Part shown: positions 22,155 to 31,744 of the stretch, piece by piece
How positions within the stretch are numbered: position 1 is the stretch's first letter
Layout: each line of letters opens with the position of its first letter
Origin: Nyssa sinensis
Taxonomy: Eukaryota; Streptophyta; Magnoliopsida; Cornales; Nyssaceae
DNA: 64,000 bases
Direction of reading: 5' to 3'
Assembly (NCBI GenBank): GCA_008638375.1
Contig: CM018048.1
Span: 2,943,940-3,007,939 of the forward strand
Notes under the pieces: model-generated
Databases searched by the model: none
The model's input: only the letters and a program-made list of their open reading frames with translations
What the model was told of the DNA's origin: nothing
Made by a program: the position numbers and the translations under genes

Positions 22155-23935
22155 TCAAGACTTCCCAGAAGGGCCTGCGTCCTCTTCCAAGTTAAGGGCA
22201 CGAGCCCCAGCCGTCTTGTCCGGATCAGGACGAGATGAGGCAGGTTCAGGGGGAACAATTGATGAAACGTCAAAGCCCGGGAACTGAATCTGGAATCTAG
22301 TTCGGAAGCTTTCAAAACCAAACAGGATCAGCTCATCACCCATCTGGTCAACTTCATCTTTCAATATCATCTCAGTCTCAGCCCGGGCATGATCAGTCGC
22401 CTCTTGAACCTTCTGATCGAAGGAACTCCAGAGATTAACCAACTCCGCCTCAAGCCCCTCAACCTTCTGAGCATTTATGTCCCTCTCAGACTCTGCCACG
22501 GTAAGGTTGGTGGTAGCTTCCTTCAGATCCTCCTTAATGCTCTGAATTTTGGATCGGGCTATCCCAAGCTCCACCCTCATCTGTTCCACTTCAGCCCGCA
22601 GCTTCTCGGCCTCCTCAAGGCCCATGGGGGTCACCATCAGAGCAGCCAAGCTATGCATACTCTGCGTAAAGCAAGACAGACGGGTTAGATTGAACGAACA
22701 GACAAACAGAAAAGTCAAGAAAAAGCTTCAGAAGCTACCTTCATTTGGAGATTCATCATCTCAGTCATCAACTTGGAGGGGTCATCCCCTCTGTATTGGT
22801 GCGGGCCATAAGCCCATATTTGATCAAACGCCCTCCTGGCAATCTGATAGTCCGGCTCATTAAACGGCTCGGACGATGCAGCAGGTGCCTTCCCCTTCCT
22901 AGCCCTCCTGCTCGGACTAGAAGAGGCAGGAGGAGCAGCCGAAACAGGGACGGTAGGTTCAGCCTCCTTCTCAGCCTCGGCAGGGGCCGGCTCAGGAGAG
23001 CCAGAAATCAACCTCCTCCTCTTTACTTCAAGAGGGGCATCAGGCTCAGCTCGGGAGGAAGACTCCCCCGCCACTGGGGCATCCGGCACAGCCCATCTCG
23101 ACGTCAACCCCTTCTTAAGCTCTACATTACGGGCAGCCATCAAGTTTGCTGGAGTTATAATGACAGAATGAGCCCGGTCAGGAGTCGAAAGCAGTGCTTC
23201 AGTAAAGTCGGGCCTCTTCCAAACACTCTTAACTGCACACAAGTAAGGAAAGACATATCAGCTTATCAGTTCGGAAGGCATAACAAGGCTAAAAGAAAGT
23301 CTAAAAGAATAAGCCTCACCCCTATGACCCGTAACACGAGGGAACGACGAGGCCTCTCCTTCCTGAAAGCCTTCATGCTCCCATCCTCCTCCGACGAAGA
23401 AGTACCACTTCTTCCATGTCTTGTTGGAAGTAGGAACAGAGGTCAGGGGTCGGAACCCCTTCTCAAAGGACATATAGAAAAGGCCCTCTGCCTGCTTGAA
23501 CTTCAGATCCATATTGCTACGGATCAAGTCCAGAGACACATCCACCTTGTTCAGGTGTCCCAACACCACAAACCCTAGAAGCTGCCGGCAGCTATTGAGA
23601 TTCAGGTCGGCAGGACAGAGCTTGAACCAACAAAAGAACTGCCTGACTAAATCCGGCAATGGGAGTCTCAAGCCCATTTCAAACCAGGCAAGGTAAACAC
23701 AAATCTCCCCGGCTTCAACATTATGGGGACGATCCATGGGGCCTGGCGCTCTGCAGGTCACATTCGTGGGAAATTTAAATTTCACCCTCCATTCATCTAG
23801 AAGGCTCTGAGTGACAGCACTCTCACCCTCTTCTCTACGGGAAGACCTACCAGAGGTCTCCCCAACCCTGTCTCGGGGCTCCTCAAAAGCATCAACTATC
23901 CTAACTCCAGGACTAGAGGGAGGATCAACAGACAT
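22155..23935 (-). CDS. Tat-1 antisense spliced gene (gypsy-type transposon ORF), 3 exons
   Basis: Read on the minus strand: exon 1 23,935-23,320, intron 23,319-23,233 (87 nt, GTGAGG...GTGCAG), exon 2 23,232-22,739, intron 22,738-22,662 (77 nt, GTAGCT...ACGCAG), exon 3 22,661-22,155. Both junctions keep the frame (HR/VKSVWKRPDF and NLQMK/SMHSLAAL), giving about 538 residues without a stop. The N-terminal part (LRLPLPDLVRQFF, LNSCRQLLGFVVLG, EKGFRPLTSVPTSNKTWKKW) resembles the plant 'putative gypsy type transposon' domain. The middle is basic and Ala/Pro-rich. The C-terminus is a heptad-like coiled coil (LRAEVEQMRVELGIARSKIQ). Exon/intron calls rest on GT-AG rules and on the matching layout in Tat-2. 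The role is unknown; antisense ORFs here are a known trait of Tat elements. An upstream ATG at 24,051 is in another frame. Confidence 0.8.
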
Positions 23936-24221
23936 CTCCCAATAACTTCGGGAGCAGGATTACCCACATCTTCCACAGAAGACGGTACAGCCATCTCAGG
24001 AGGATTTCCCACTCCCTCATTTACAATTGGGGATTCAGGAAGAGCAGACATTATTCCCGGACTTAAGAAGAAAGAAGCAAGAGAAGAGGAAAAATCAGTC
24101 GAACCTGTTCTAATTCAGGGAATCAGTATTCTTCAAGGTCACACGAACCAACAATGGCGAATGAAATCTCCTAGCACCGTGAAAATGACGGGGGAAAGGT
24201 CATTCCAAAATCTCATCCCAT

Positions 24222-24230
24222 ATTTATAAG
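24222..24230 (-). promoter_or_regulatory. TATA-like box upstream of the Tat-1 antisense gene
   Basis: CTTATAAAT on the minus strand lies about 170 bp upstream of the first possible ATG (24,051) and about 290 bp upstream of the ATG at 23,935. It is outside the LTR, so the antisense gene could have its own internal promoter. Confidence 0.45.
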
Positions 24231-24440
24231 CACAATATCAGAAGGGACCCACCAATCCCAAACGCCATGACGGTTCGGAACAATGATGATTTCGAGAAAC
24301 CCGACTATCAGCCCAGTACAATGATGACCTTGAAAAGACCTAATCTCCGGCTGCGCAATAAAAGCCTTGGAAGGCGAACGGACAAGACACATGACTCTCC
24401 GAAAAAGGCTTAGCCCCAGTTGCTTGCTAGCATCAAACTA

Positions 24441-24460
24441 GGACTTAGGGGGGGGGGGAG
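24441..24460 (+). other. Polypurine tract of Tat-1
   Basis: GGACTTAGGG followed by nine more Gs and AG ends four bases before the 3' LTR, the position of the plus-strand primer. Confidence 0.85.
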
Positions 24461-24464
24461 TAAC

Positions 24465-25101
24465 TGATATACCATAAAAGAACAGGCCAATCAACACTTG
24501 ACACGTGTAACCACAGTCCGACCTATGCTCAGCCAACATGATTCTCACTCAGCCTATGATGAAAAACTCAAGAATCCAGATCATCATACAAAGTCAGAGG
24601 TGGCCGAACATATATATATCCAGAACAGATCACAGGGTCCAGACCAACACTCCAGAACTCGTCACCACCTTAGCGGATGCCGAGCAGGGAATAAGGAAGC
24701 GGTCTTCGACAAGGAAGCAGTTTTCAACAAGGAAACTACCATCTATGGTTATCTCTATGCAAGGTAGCTGCAATCTCCGGTAATCAAATCCCTATATTCA
24801 GGGCATCTATGGTTATCTCTATGCAAGGTAACTGCAATCTCCGGTGATCAAATCCCTATATTCATGGCTTCGAATCCTAATCAACTTAGGAAAACCACGG
24901 CTTATAAATTAAACCCTAAAGGTACGCCTTATTTTTTATGCTCATTCTTTGGCTTTCAATACAGTCTTTTCAATTCTTTTACTTACTTAAGCATCGGAGC
25001 GGCTACCGCCGGAGCCAACCCGGTGGTCCTCTAATCATCTTTCTGAGTGTTCTACAGGTCACAGAGTCCATACTTATTGCGAGCCGAAAAGTGCAGCATC
25101 A
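24465..25101 (+). repeat. 3' LTR of Tat-1
   Basis: 637 bp, the same length as the 5' LTR, with no indel seen and about twelve substitutions. It is followed directly by the CTGAT duplication. Confidence 0.95.
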
Positions 25102-25106
25102 CTGAT

Positions 25107-25181
25107 ATAGTCTCATCCCTAAGTTGGAGGGAAGACTTGCTATCTTTCAACATGAAAATGTTTTTCCTAACTGATATAGTC
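25107..25181. repeat. Right part of the 69-bp host tandem duplication
   Basis: ATAGTC completes the first unit and the second unit follows at 25,113. See the left part at 13,512-13,574. Confidence 0.85.
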
Positions 25182-26532
25182 TCTATGACCTTTGTTTAAG
25201 CTAATTAAGCTTCTTTTTTCTTTCCAGTATAAAAAAAAAAAAGAAAGGAAAAAAAGATGAGACTCTCCATGGCATCACTGGGATAGGTGAGAATAACCAC
25301 CCCCTCCTTTCCTCAAGAAAAACTCAGACGAGGGCGAGATTTTGTCATATATTTAGTGTTCTAGTTAGAGACTTTCTTAGGTTAATTGGCAGCATCATTG
25401 CCCAACTCTCTCTGTGAAAGACTAAACCTCATCCATTATTCTTCAGCCCATTATTCTGAGCCCTAATCCAATCAAATATGCTCCTAAGTCCGTTAGAAAG
25501 GGCCTTTTTTTTTGTGTGTATGTGTGTGTGTGAAGAAATAATGTCAACAGAGTAACTGAAGTTTGAAGCCACTGAAAATTCATTCATGGAATCCATTTAC
25601 AAGGCCAAATTTCAATCGTTTTTCAGTAGTATTAGGACATGTATTTAGTGACGGATCAAGACTATAATTTACTCAAAAAAAAAAATAATATATAGAATTT
25701 AATAAAGTCTTTTATGAAAATAGAAAAATTTAATCCTAAAGAGATGACGGAGTGAACGGTAGACAACAATTAAGAAACTTGATTTATCCAAAAAGAATAA
25801 AAATAAAGAGAATTTAATAAATTCTCTTATGAAAATAAGAAAATTTAACTCCAATGAGTGACCGAGTGAGTGGTAGACAATAATTAAAAAACTTGTTTTT
25901 AAAGTCGTCGGATTAAAACTCAACGAATATTATTTTCTCTTAAGATAAGTTTATATGAAATACTATCTTAATTTTAATCAACCCTGTTAATAGAAAATAA
26001 AATTAATCCTCGATATTAACTACAAAATAAGGAATGATTCAAAACCAATACAGTGTTCTTGCACTCGTACCAAAATAAGACTTGTCACCATAGAACTACT
26101 TAATAAGTCAGAGTCATTGAGTGGGCTCCAAATATGGATATTCAAATATTACTTTTCCAATAAAACAATTGTATCTAAATATTAATAAACAGGATGCAAG
26201 ACTTCTCTCTAAACTTTCTCTATCTATAGATATATAGATGTATAGAATTACAGATATAAACATGTACTATTACCTTAGGACCGTCCCTTCAAGTTATTAT
26301 GTTAGGTTAGGTCATTTGATTAACTGTGAACATCACATACTATCTTAATCTGCACATATGACCTTCGTACAAAACGTTGAAACCTGGTTCAAAACCGTTA
26401 AATATTTTCTACATCCCTTCACCATACACCTTCAACAACCACAATAACAGTTACCCGTTAATGTCTATATTTACGTTGGCCCTAGAAAAATTCATGGCTT
26501 CCTCATTTTTCAACATGTCGAGCTTGGAAATT
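25182..26532. other. Intergenic DNA before the UGT pseudogene, with a tandem duplication
   Basis: Two related segments of about 100 bp lie at about 25,693-25,787 and 25,807-25,893 (AATTTAATAAA, TATGAAAATA, AAATTTAA, GAGTG, GGTAGACAA words shared). A minus-strand open frame runs through both and is a repeat product. A TG run is at about 25,515-25,532. No gene seen. Confidence 0.6.
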
Positions 26533-26581
26533 AGCCAATAAACAAACAGCCCCTAAGGTCTGGTCTCTCTCTTTATATATA
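26533..26581 (+). promoter_or_regulatory. Core promoter of the UGT pseudogene (CAAT and TATA)
   Basis: AGCCAATA at 26,533-26,540 and TTTATATATA at 26,572-26,581 lie about 105 and 65 bp upstream of the ATG at 26,642, the normal plant arrangement. Confidence 0.6.
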
Positions 26582-26641
26582 GAAGCCCATTTCTATATCA
26601 TATATTCTTCTCAACACGACGACACACCGAAGTAATCCACT

Positions 26642-27106
26642 ATGGAACCTGCTCAACAACCACTTCACATAGCCATTTTACCAACACCAGGGATGGGTCA
26701 CCTCATCCCACTCAATGAGTTCGCCAAGCGACTCGTCCTTCACCACAACTTCTCCGTCACCTTCATTGTTCCCACTGATGGCTCGCCTATGAAAGCCCAA
26801 AAATATTTTCTTAAATCCCTACCCACAAGCATACATTCCATCTTTCTGCCACCAGTGAGCTTCAACAACCTCCCCGAGGACACAAAAATCGTAACTCGTA
26901 TCTCGCTCACCGTGACTCGGTCGCTCCTGGCAATCCGCAACTCCTTCAAGGTCTTAGCCGAGTCAACTCGCCTCTTGGCGCTGGTGGTTGATCTTTTTGG
27001 TACGGACACCTTTGATGTGGCGAAGGAATTTGGTGTGCCGCCGTACATTTTCTTCCCTACAACCGCGATGGTGTTGTCGTCGATCTTTCTACTTACCCAA
27101 ACTTGA
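26642..27106 (+). pseudogene. UGT72-like glycosyltransferase pseudogene, N-terminal part
   Basis: Starts at ATG 26,642. The first 150 residues are a clear family 1 plant UDP-glycosyltransferase acceptor domain: PTPGMGHLIPLNEFAKRL with the catalytic His near residue 20, then VTFIVPTDGSP, FLPPVSFNNLPEDTK and LVVDLFGTDTFDVAKEFGVP with the partner Asp. The whole is closest in memory to the UGT72 (hydroquinone/monolignol glucosyltransferase-like) group. The frame breaks near 27,085-27,105, where FLYLPKLD is expected, and ends at TGA 27,104. The rest lies in other frames downstream. Confidence 0.85.
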
Positions 27107-27444
27107 TGATGAATACAGAGATTTGCCTAAAACGGTGAAATTTCCCGGGTGTGTGCCGCTCAATGGAAGTGAGTTAATGGCCTCCTTTCAAGGTAGGAAG
27201 AACGAGGACTATAAATGGGTCATTCACCATGCCAAATGGTACACTCTGGCAAATGGAATCATGGTTAATAACTTCATGGACTTGGAACCGGGTGCTTTTA
27301 AGGCTTTGAAGGAAGATTGGTCAGGTTTACCCGGTTGGACAGTTGATACAGACCGATTCAACAAATCGGGTTGATGGGTCGGAGTGCTTGAGGTGGTTGG
27401 ATATGCAGCCACATGGTTCTGTACTATTTGTTTCATTTGGGAGT
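27080..27444 (+). pseudogene. UGT72-like pseudogene, middle part
   Basis: After the frameshift the family sequence continues (YLPKLDDEYRDLPKTVKFPG, CVPLNGSELM, GIMVNNFMDLEPGAFKALKE) to TGA 27,372. It then resumes one frame over (DGSECLRWLDMQPHGSVLFV) up to FVSFGS, where a Copia-like element is inserted. The sugar-donor-side linker just before DGSECL is shortened or scrambled compared with the family. Confidence 0.85.
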
Positions 27445-27716
27445 TGTTAACTATATATATTATATACGTGTATTACAGTTTATAAATAGGGTTAGAAGTT
27501 TTTTTTTTTTCAGTACATTCTTTGTATATAGTTTTTTAGTTAGGAGTTTTATTTTTTTATTACATTCTTTGTATATAGTTTCTTATTTTGTATGTCTTCT
27601 CAACTCTTGTATATAAAAGAGTTTTTTCTTGTAATATATTATACTTAAGACATATATATATATATATATATATATAAACACAAATATATTTTATTCGTTT
27701 CTTTCATTTCTTCACA
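27445..27716 (+). repeat. 5' LTR of the small Copia-like element
   Basis: 272 bp; starts TGTTAACT and ends TTCTTCACA. It has a repeated TACATTCTTTGTATATAGTT segment and a TA tract absent from the 3' LTR. Confidence 0.88.
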
Positions 27717-27728
27717 TGTATTAGTGAC
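27717..27728 (+). other. Degenerate primer-binding site of the small Copia-like element
   Basis: TGTATTAGTGAC directly follows the LTR and resembles the initiator-Met tRNA site TGGTATCAGAGC with three changes. Confidence 0.5.
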
Positions 27729-28650
27729 ATCTTGATCAGTGGCCTCCACCATTCACTCAAGTATATTGTTCTGATCTGATCGTCCAAGACCCTAACACAA
27801 ACACCTCACAACAACAAAAGTTGGGTTGTCATCATACCGTTGTTCATCATATATAGTCAGAGATCACCATTACAACACATCGTCAAACCTGCCACTGATA
27901 GAAATCTAGCAGCATCCACAACATTTCATCGTCACTGTATCTTCATCGTTGTCGGCATCATCAGCCCTAACCAACGATCAGATTGCAACATCATCGTCGA
28001 TCATTGCCGCCCCGAACTCTCATCAATTTGCCATCTTTAGTCGCAGTCCCTTGATTGTCACTCGTGTCCAGATTCGGCCCATCTCTTCATCGTCAACCAT
28101 TACTGTGCACTATGACAGAATTTGGTTCAATAATAGCAAGTTTCTTTTCATAGCGATCAAGCTTCATCACAGCCACTGCATCACCAGATCATACAATCGG
28201 TCATCGCAAAGTTTCTTGTCATCATCGATCTCCACAATCGCATATCACAGCGCCATCTTACAGGGTTGCATCGTCGCCTTTCTCTGAGTCATCACTTAAC
28301 ACCGCTGCGTGAAGCTTCACCATCACAGTTCTGTCCAAAACTTGGCATCGTCAATCTCATAATCGTGACCACCGTGAGGGCCATTGTGTATACTCCTTAA
28401 TCTTGCTGGGCATCAGCCTGAGGGCTATTGTACCCTCCCCTTCAACGGCCACAGAAATTGTGACCTCTCCCTCGACCACAGCCCCGATTCGGATCCCAGC
28501 CTCCATCCTCATACTCGACAGATGCAAATCCATTGCCATATGTGACTCTACCTAGGCCCATTTAACAAATTAAGACCCAGCCCAATATTTGTAACCCACA
28601 TAGACCAAGCCAGACCGAAAGAAAAAAAAAAAAAAAAAGCCAGCTACACT

Positions 28651-28907
28651 ATGGACCGTATTGATGCTTCCCATCCAATCAACATCACTCTTGACGGCTC
28701 CAACTACATTCCGTGGTCTCAAGTAATGTTTAGTGTTCTACGAGGGTACAAGTTATAGCGCTATCTCACTAGCAATATCGCTAAGCCTCAACAAGGCAAG
28801 GACGAATCTAAAGAAAAATTTCAAGAAAAGCTTGAAGATTGGGATAACAATAATCACCAGATAATCAAGTGGTTTCGTAATACCACTATAACCTCCATTA
28901 GTCTTTA
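28651..28907 (+). pseudogene. gag N-terminal remnant of the small Copia-like element
   Basis: ATG followed by DRIDASHPINITLDGSNYIP, WSQVMFSVLRGYKL, a stop where Trp is usual, RYLTSNIAKPQ, ESKEKFQEKLEDWDNNNHQI and IKWFRNTT. This is the start of a Copia gag of the LDGSNY..W type. Everything between this fragment and the polypurine tract (protease, integrase, RT) is missing. The region 27,730-28,650 before it is leader sequence with no gene. Confidence 0.7.
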
Positions 28908-28981
28908 ATCTGGACGTCTTCACGATTTAGTTTCCAAACTCAAGCTGGTTTCGATTTTCCCATATTAAGTTTGAGGAGGGA

Positions 28982-29185
28982 TGTTAACTATATGTATTAT
29001 ACATGTGTATTACGGTCTATAAGTAGGGTTAGAAGTTTCCTTTTTTCATTGTCTTCCTTATATATAGTTTCTTACCTTGTATGTTATCTCAACTTCTGTA
29101 TATAAAGGAGTCTCCCCTTGTAATATATTGTACTTAAGACATATATACAAATATATTTCATTCGTTTCTCTCATCTCTGTCAACA
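28982..29185 (+). repeat. 3' LTR of the small Copia-like element
   Basis: 204 bp; starts TGTTAACTATATG and ends CTGTCAACA, followed by GGAGT. It is preceded by a polypurine tract at 28,970-28,981. Confidence 0.9.
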
Positions 29186-29755
29186 GGAGTGGTGGGACCC
29201 CATCCCATCAGCAATTCAATGAATTGGCATTGGGTTTAGAAATGAGTGAGCAAAGGTTTGTTTGGGTTGTTAGGAGTCCAAATGAAAAGTCTGCAAATGC
29301 TACTTATTTTAGTGTTCAAAGCATTAAGGACCTTTTTGATTTCTTACCGAAAGGGTTCTTGGAAAGGACCAAAGGGTTGGGTCTGGTGGTGCCTCTTCAT
29401 GGGCTCCTCAGATTCAAGTCTGGAGGAACTCAACCCTAGAGAGCATAGTCCATGGTGTGCCCTTAATTGCATGAACACTCTATGCAAAACAAAAGATGAA
29501 TACTGTACTGCTGACACACAATTTGAAGGTTGCCTTAAGGGTCAACAGAAATAAAAATGGTGTGGTGGAAAGAGAAGCAATTGCAAAGTATGTGAAAGGG
29601 CTTATGGAAGGAGAAGAAAGGAAATTGATTCAAAATAGGATGAGAGATTTGAAGGATGTTGCTTGCAGTGGCTTTGAGCCAAGATGGGTCTTCCACCAAT
29701 TCACTTTCCGAGGTCGCCTAAATATGGAGGAATCAGAAATTTAAATAAATGTGCT
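29186..29755 (+). pseudogene. UGT72-like pseudogene, C-terminal part with broken donor-binding box
   Basis: Resumes directly with [35 protein letters not shown] and [20 protein letters not shown] small insertion near 29,390 shifts the frame before SWAPQIQV. The plant secondary-product glycosyltransferase box is then missing about 14 residues, including the HCG of HCGWNS, and resumes [18 protein letters not shown] replaces a Trp codon. LYAKQKMN and VKGLMEGEER follow, and a last frameshift near 29,660 separates the C-terminal DGSST block. Loss of the sugar-nucleotide-binding core means no activity could remain. Confidence 0.85.
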
Positions 29756-29836
29756 TTGTTTTAGTCTGTCTTTTCCAATCTCATAACCTTAAGATATTCA
29801 CTTTTATTTTCCATTTTGACATACATACAGTAGAAT

Positions 29837-29873
<37 letters not shown>

Positions 29874-30573
29874 TTGGGTTGGACTCGAATTTTAAAATTT
29901 TCAACCAAGGCCAATTTTAAGATTGAAGTTCAACTCAAAATGTTAAAAATAAAATTAAAGTCTTAAAAAATTCAGACTAGACTCGAGTTGGACTGTCCAA
30001 GTTGCTCCCTTACTAGTAAGTTTCATGAAATTTACAAAAATATAAGCTAAGTAATTATAGAATAACTATTTACTTATTTTTTTTTATCTAAATAAATAGT
30101 GATAAAAATGAGAATAATCTAGAATTAGACTCTATTAATAAAATTAATTTTTTTTCTCCTAAAATTTTCATGAAGCTTTTTTTGTTGTTATGAAATCATA
30201 CTTCTATTAACCTTAGACTTTTAGTTTTAATTATACTATAAATACATAAAATTTGAAACTTTTTCTATGAATTAGGATCTAAAGCAATTATTTTATTCTT
30301 TTAATGTTAGAGTCGACTTTGATTGCAAGTGTAGAAGACATGTGAATAACTCTCCCTTTTATCAAATGCTAAGTAAATTTTAGCCATATCATAGTTGACC
30401 AATTTTCATATTACTGATTTATGTACTATTTTTTGACTGAGATTAATCTAATTGGTAACTTGATAATCATGACTTCTTGCAAGAGAGAGTTCATAAATTT
30501 TACTCCCATCCTTTTAATAAAGAATGTGTAATTTATTTTTTCCGCCCGATTTTGAATTAGACTTTATCTCTAT
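29756..30573. other. Intergenic DNA with CA/TA microsatellite
   Basis: (CA)n then (TA)n at about 29,836-29,872. The rest is AT-rich with no coding signal. Confidence 0.65.
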
Positions 30574-31380
30574 TGATGAACCATAAAATGATAGATCAAT
30601 TCAAACGTGACACGTGTATGTGCAGAACTCTTCCAAGTACAGACCAAGAAAGTCTCTGCTATCTAGTTTAGTCAGACGTATGGGGTTCAGAGGTATTTTG
30701 TTCAGAATGGTGCAAAACTTCTAACCTCGCCTCTAGAACATATGAGGTGCTGATCTGCTCATCACAGACCTCATGACAAGAATGGTAAAGCATCTACATG
30801 AATGGGTTCCTAATTGATAACCGCCTTCCATATTTTACCGACTTTAGAATAAGGAAACAAAGTTCGATATGGCAACTGCCATCTCCGGATATCTTCAAAT
30901 CCCTACTTTTATGGTTCCAAATCCTATTCAACTTAGGAGATATACTGCCTATAAACTTCCAAACCCACCTCTAGAACATATGGGGTGCCAATATGCTCAT
31001 CACAGACCTCATGACAAGAATGGTGAAGCATCTACAGGAATGGGTTCCTAATTGATAACCGCCTTCCATATCCTACCGACCTTAGGATAAGGAAATAAAG
31101 TTCGATATGGCAACTACCATCTCCGAATATCTTCAAATCCCTACTTTTACGGTTCCAAATCCTATTCAACTTAGGAGATATACAACCTATAAATTAATAA
31201 GGCCATAAGGTATGCTTTCAATTTACGTTCAATTTATTCCTTTTAATTACAGTTTTTTTAATTTACTAACTTTATTATCGGAGTGGCTACCACCGAAGCC
31301 TACCCGGTCACACTCTGATCTCGAATTCTTGACAAGCATCGAAGGACAGGAAGCCCCTCTGGTCAGAAAGAGTAGCATCA
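30574..31380 (+). repeat. Tat-2 LTR, plus orientation, with 238-bp internal duplication
   Basis: Begins TGATGAACCATAAAATG (compare Tat-1 TGATATACCATAAAAG) and ends AGAGTAGCATCA, followed by GTTTGGCACC. It contains two head-to-tail copies of a 238-bp unit (from 30,730 and 30,968; CCTCTAGAACATATG...). The inverted LTR at 42,589-43,167 has only one copy. A TATAAATTAATAAGG near 31,190 may be the TATA box. Confidence 0.85.
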
Positions 31381-31382
31381 GT

Positions 31383-31515
31383 TTGGCACCTTCTGCGGGA
31401 ACGACAATCGTTCGTGCTAACCTTCTCTTCAAAAGGAATAAATCCTCTGTTATTTTCTTCTAAAAAGGTAATGGCTCCCAATCTTCGTCCTAGAAAAATT
31501 TTGCTCAAAGCCCAA
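31383..31515 (+). pseudogene. Tat-2 primer site and gag start, plus orientation
   Basis: A mutated primer site (TTTGGCACCTTCTGCGGGAA) is followed at 31,471 by ATG and the gag start peptide MAPNLRPRK, as in Tat-1. Similarity to gag ends near 31,515, where antisense-gene sequence begins. This is a rearrangement junction. Confidence 0.7.
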
Positions 31516-31529
31516 CTTCGATCGAAACT

Positions 31530-31735
31530 CCGATCGAATCAAACGAGTGTTTCTTTTGCAGAGCCTAGGAATGTTACGGGGGAAACCTCGAGCAGGCCCT
31601 CCCAATGGAAAGAAGGAGAAAGTGCCACTACTCAGGGCATGATAGATGCTCTGAGGGCTACTTTTGACTTCCTTACAAATGTATCCTGTAGGGTACCAGG
31701 ATCTATGGATCGCCCTTCTGACTCTACTGACCATT
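31530..31735 (+). pseudogene. Fragment of the Tat-2 antisense gene, exon 1
   Basis: The plus-strand reading EPRNVTGETSSRPSQWKEGE and FLTNVSCRVPGSMDRPSD matches the Tat-1 antisense exon 1 (EPRDRVGETSGRSSRREEGE, FPTNVTCRAPGPMDRPHN). It belongs to a minus-oriented Tat-2 copy and is joined directly to RNase H at about 31,745, so integrase, tandem repeats and most of the antisense gene are deleted. Confidence 0.75.
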
Positions 31736-31744
31736 TGGTCAATT

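Larger units (their letters stand above)
13575..25101 (+). mobile_element. Complete Ty3/Gypsy LTR retrotransposon, Tat-type (Tat-1)
   Basis: An 11.5-kb element flanked by CTGAT on both sides (13,570-13,574 and 25,102-25,106). It has two 637-bp LTRs beginning TGATATACC and ending GCAGCATCA, differing at about a dozen positions by eye, so near 98% identical. Order: 5' LTR, primer-binding site, gag, protease, RT, RNase H, archaeal-type RNase H, integrase, hairpin-rich tandem array, antisense spliced gene, polypurine tract, 3' LTR. RT before integrase places it in Ty3/Gypsy. The second RNase H, post-pol tandem repeats and antisense ORF fit the Tat lineage. The coding frame is blocked by eight in-frame stops but no frameshift, so this copy cannot make an ordinary polyprotein without readthrough or help in trans. 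Confidence 0.95.
27445..29185 (+). mobile_element. Deleted Copia-like LTR element inside the UGT gene
   Basis: 1.74 kb, flanked by GGAGT at 27,440-27,444 and 29,186-29,190. LTRs start TGTTAACTATAT and end in CA (27,445-27,716 and 28,982-29,185). The left one is longer because of an internal duplication and a TA expansion. A degraded initiator-Met-type primer site follows the left LTR, and a purine tract (TTTGAGGAGGGA) precedes the right one. Only the start of gag survives (about 28,651-28,907). Taking the element and one GGAGT copy away restores the UGT frame exactly. Confidence 0.92.

Noticed and set aside
27840..28287. Open frames of 66 and 112 residues
   Set aside because: They sit in the leader of the small Copia-like element and resemble no gag or pol domain.
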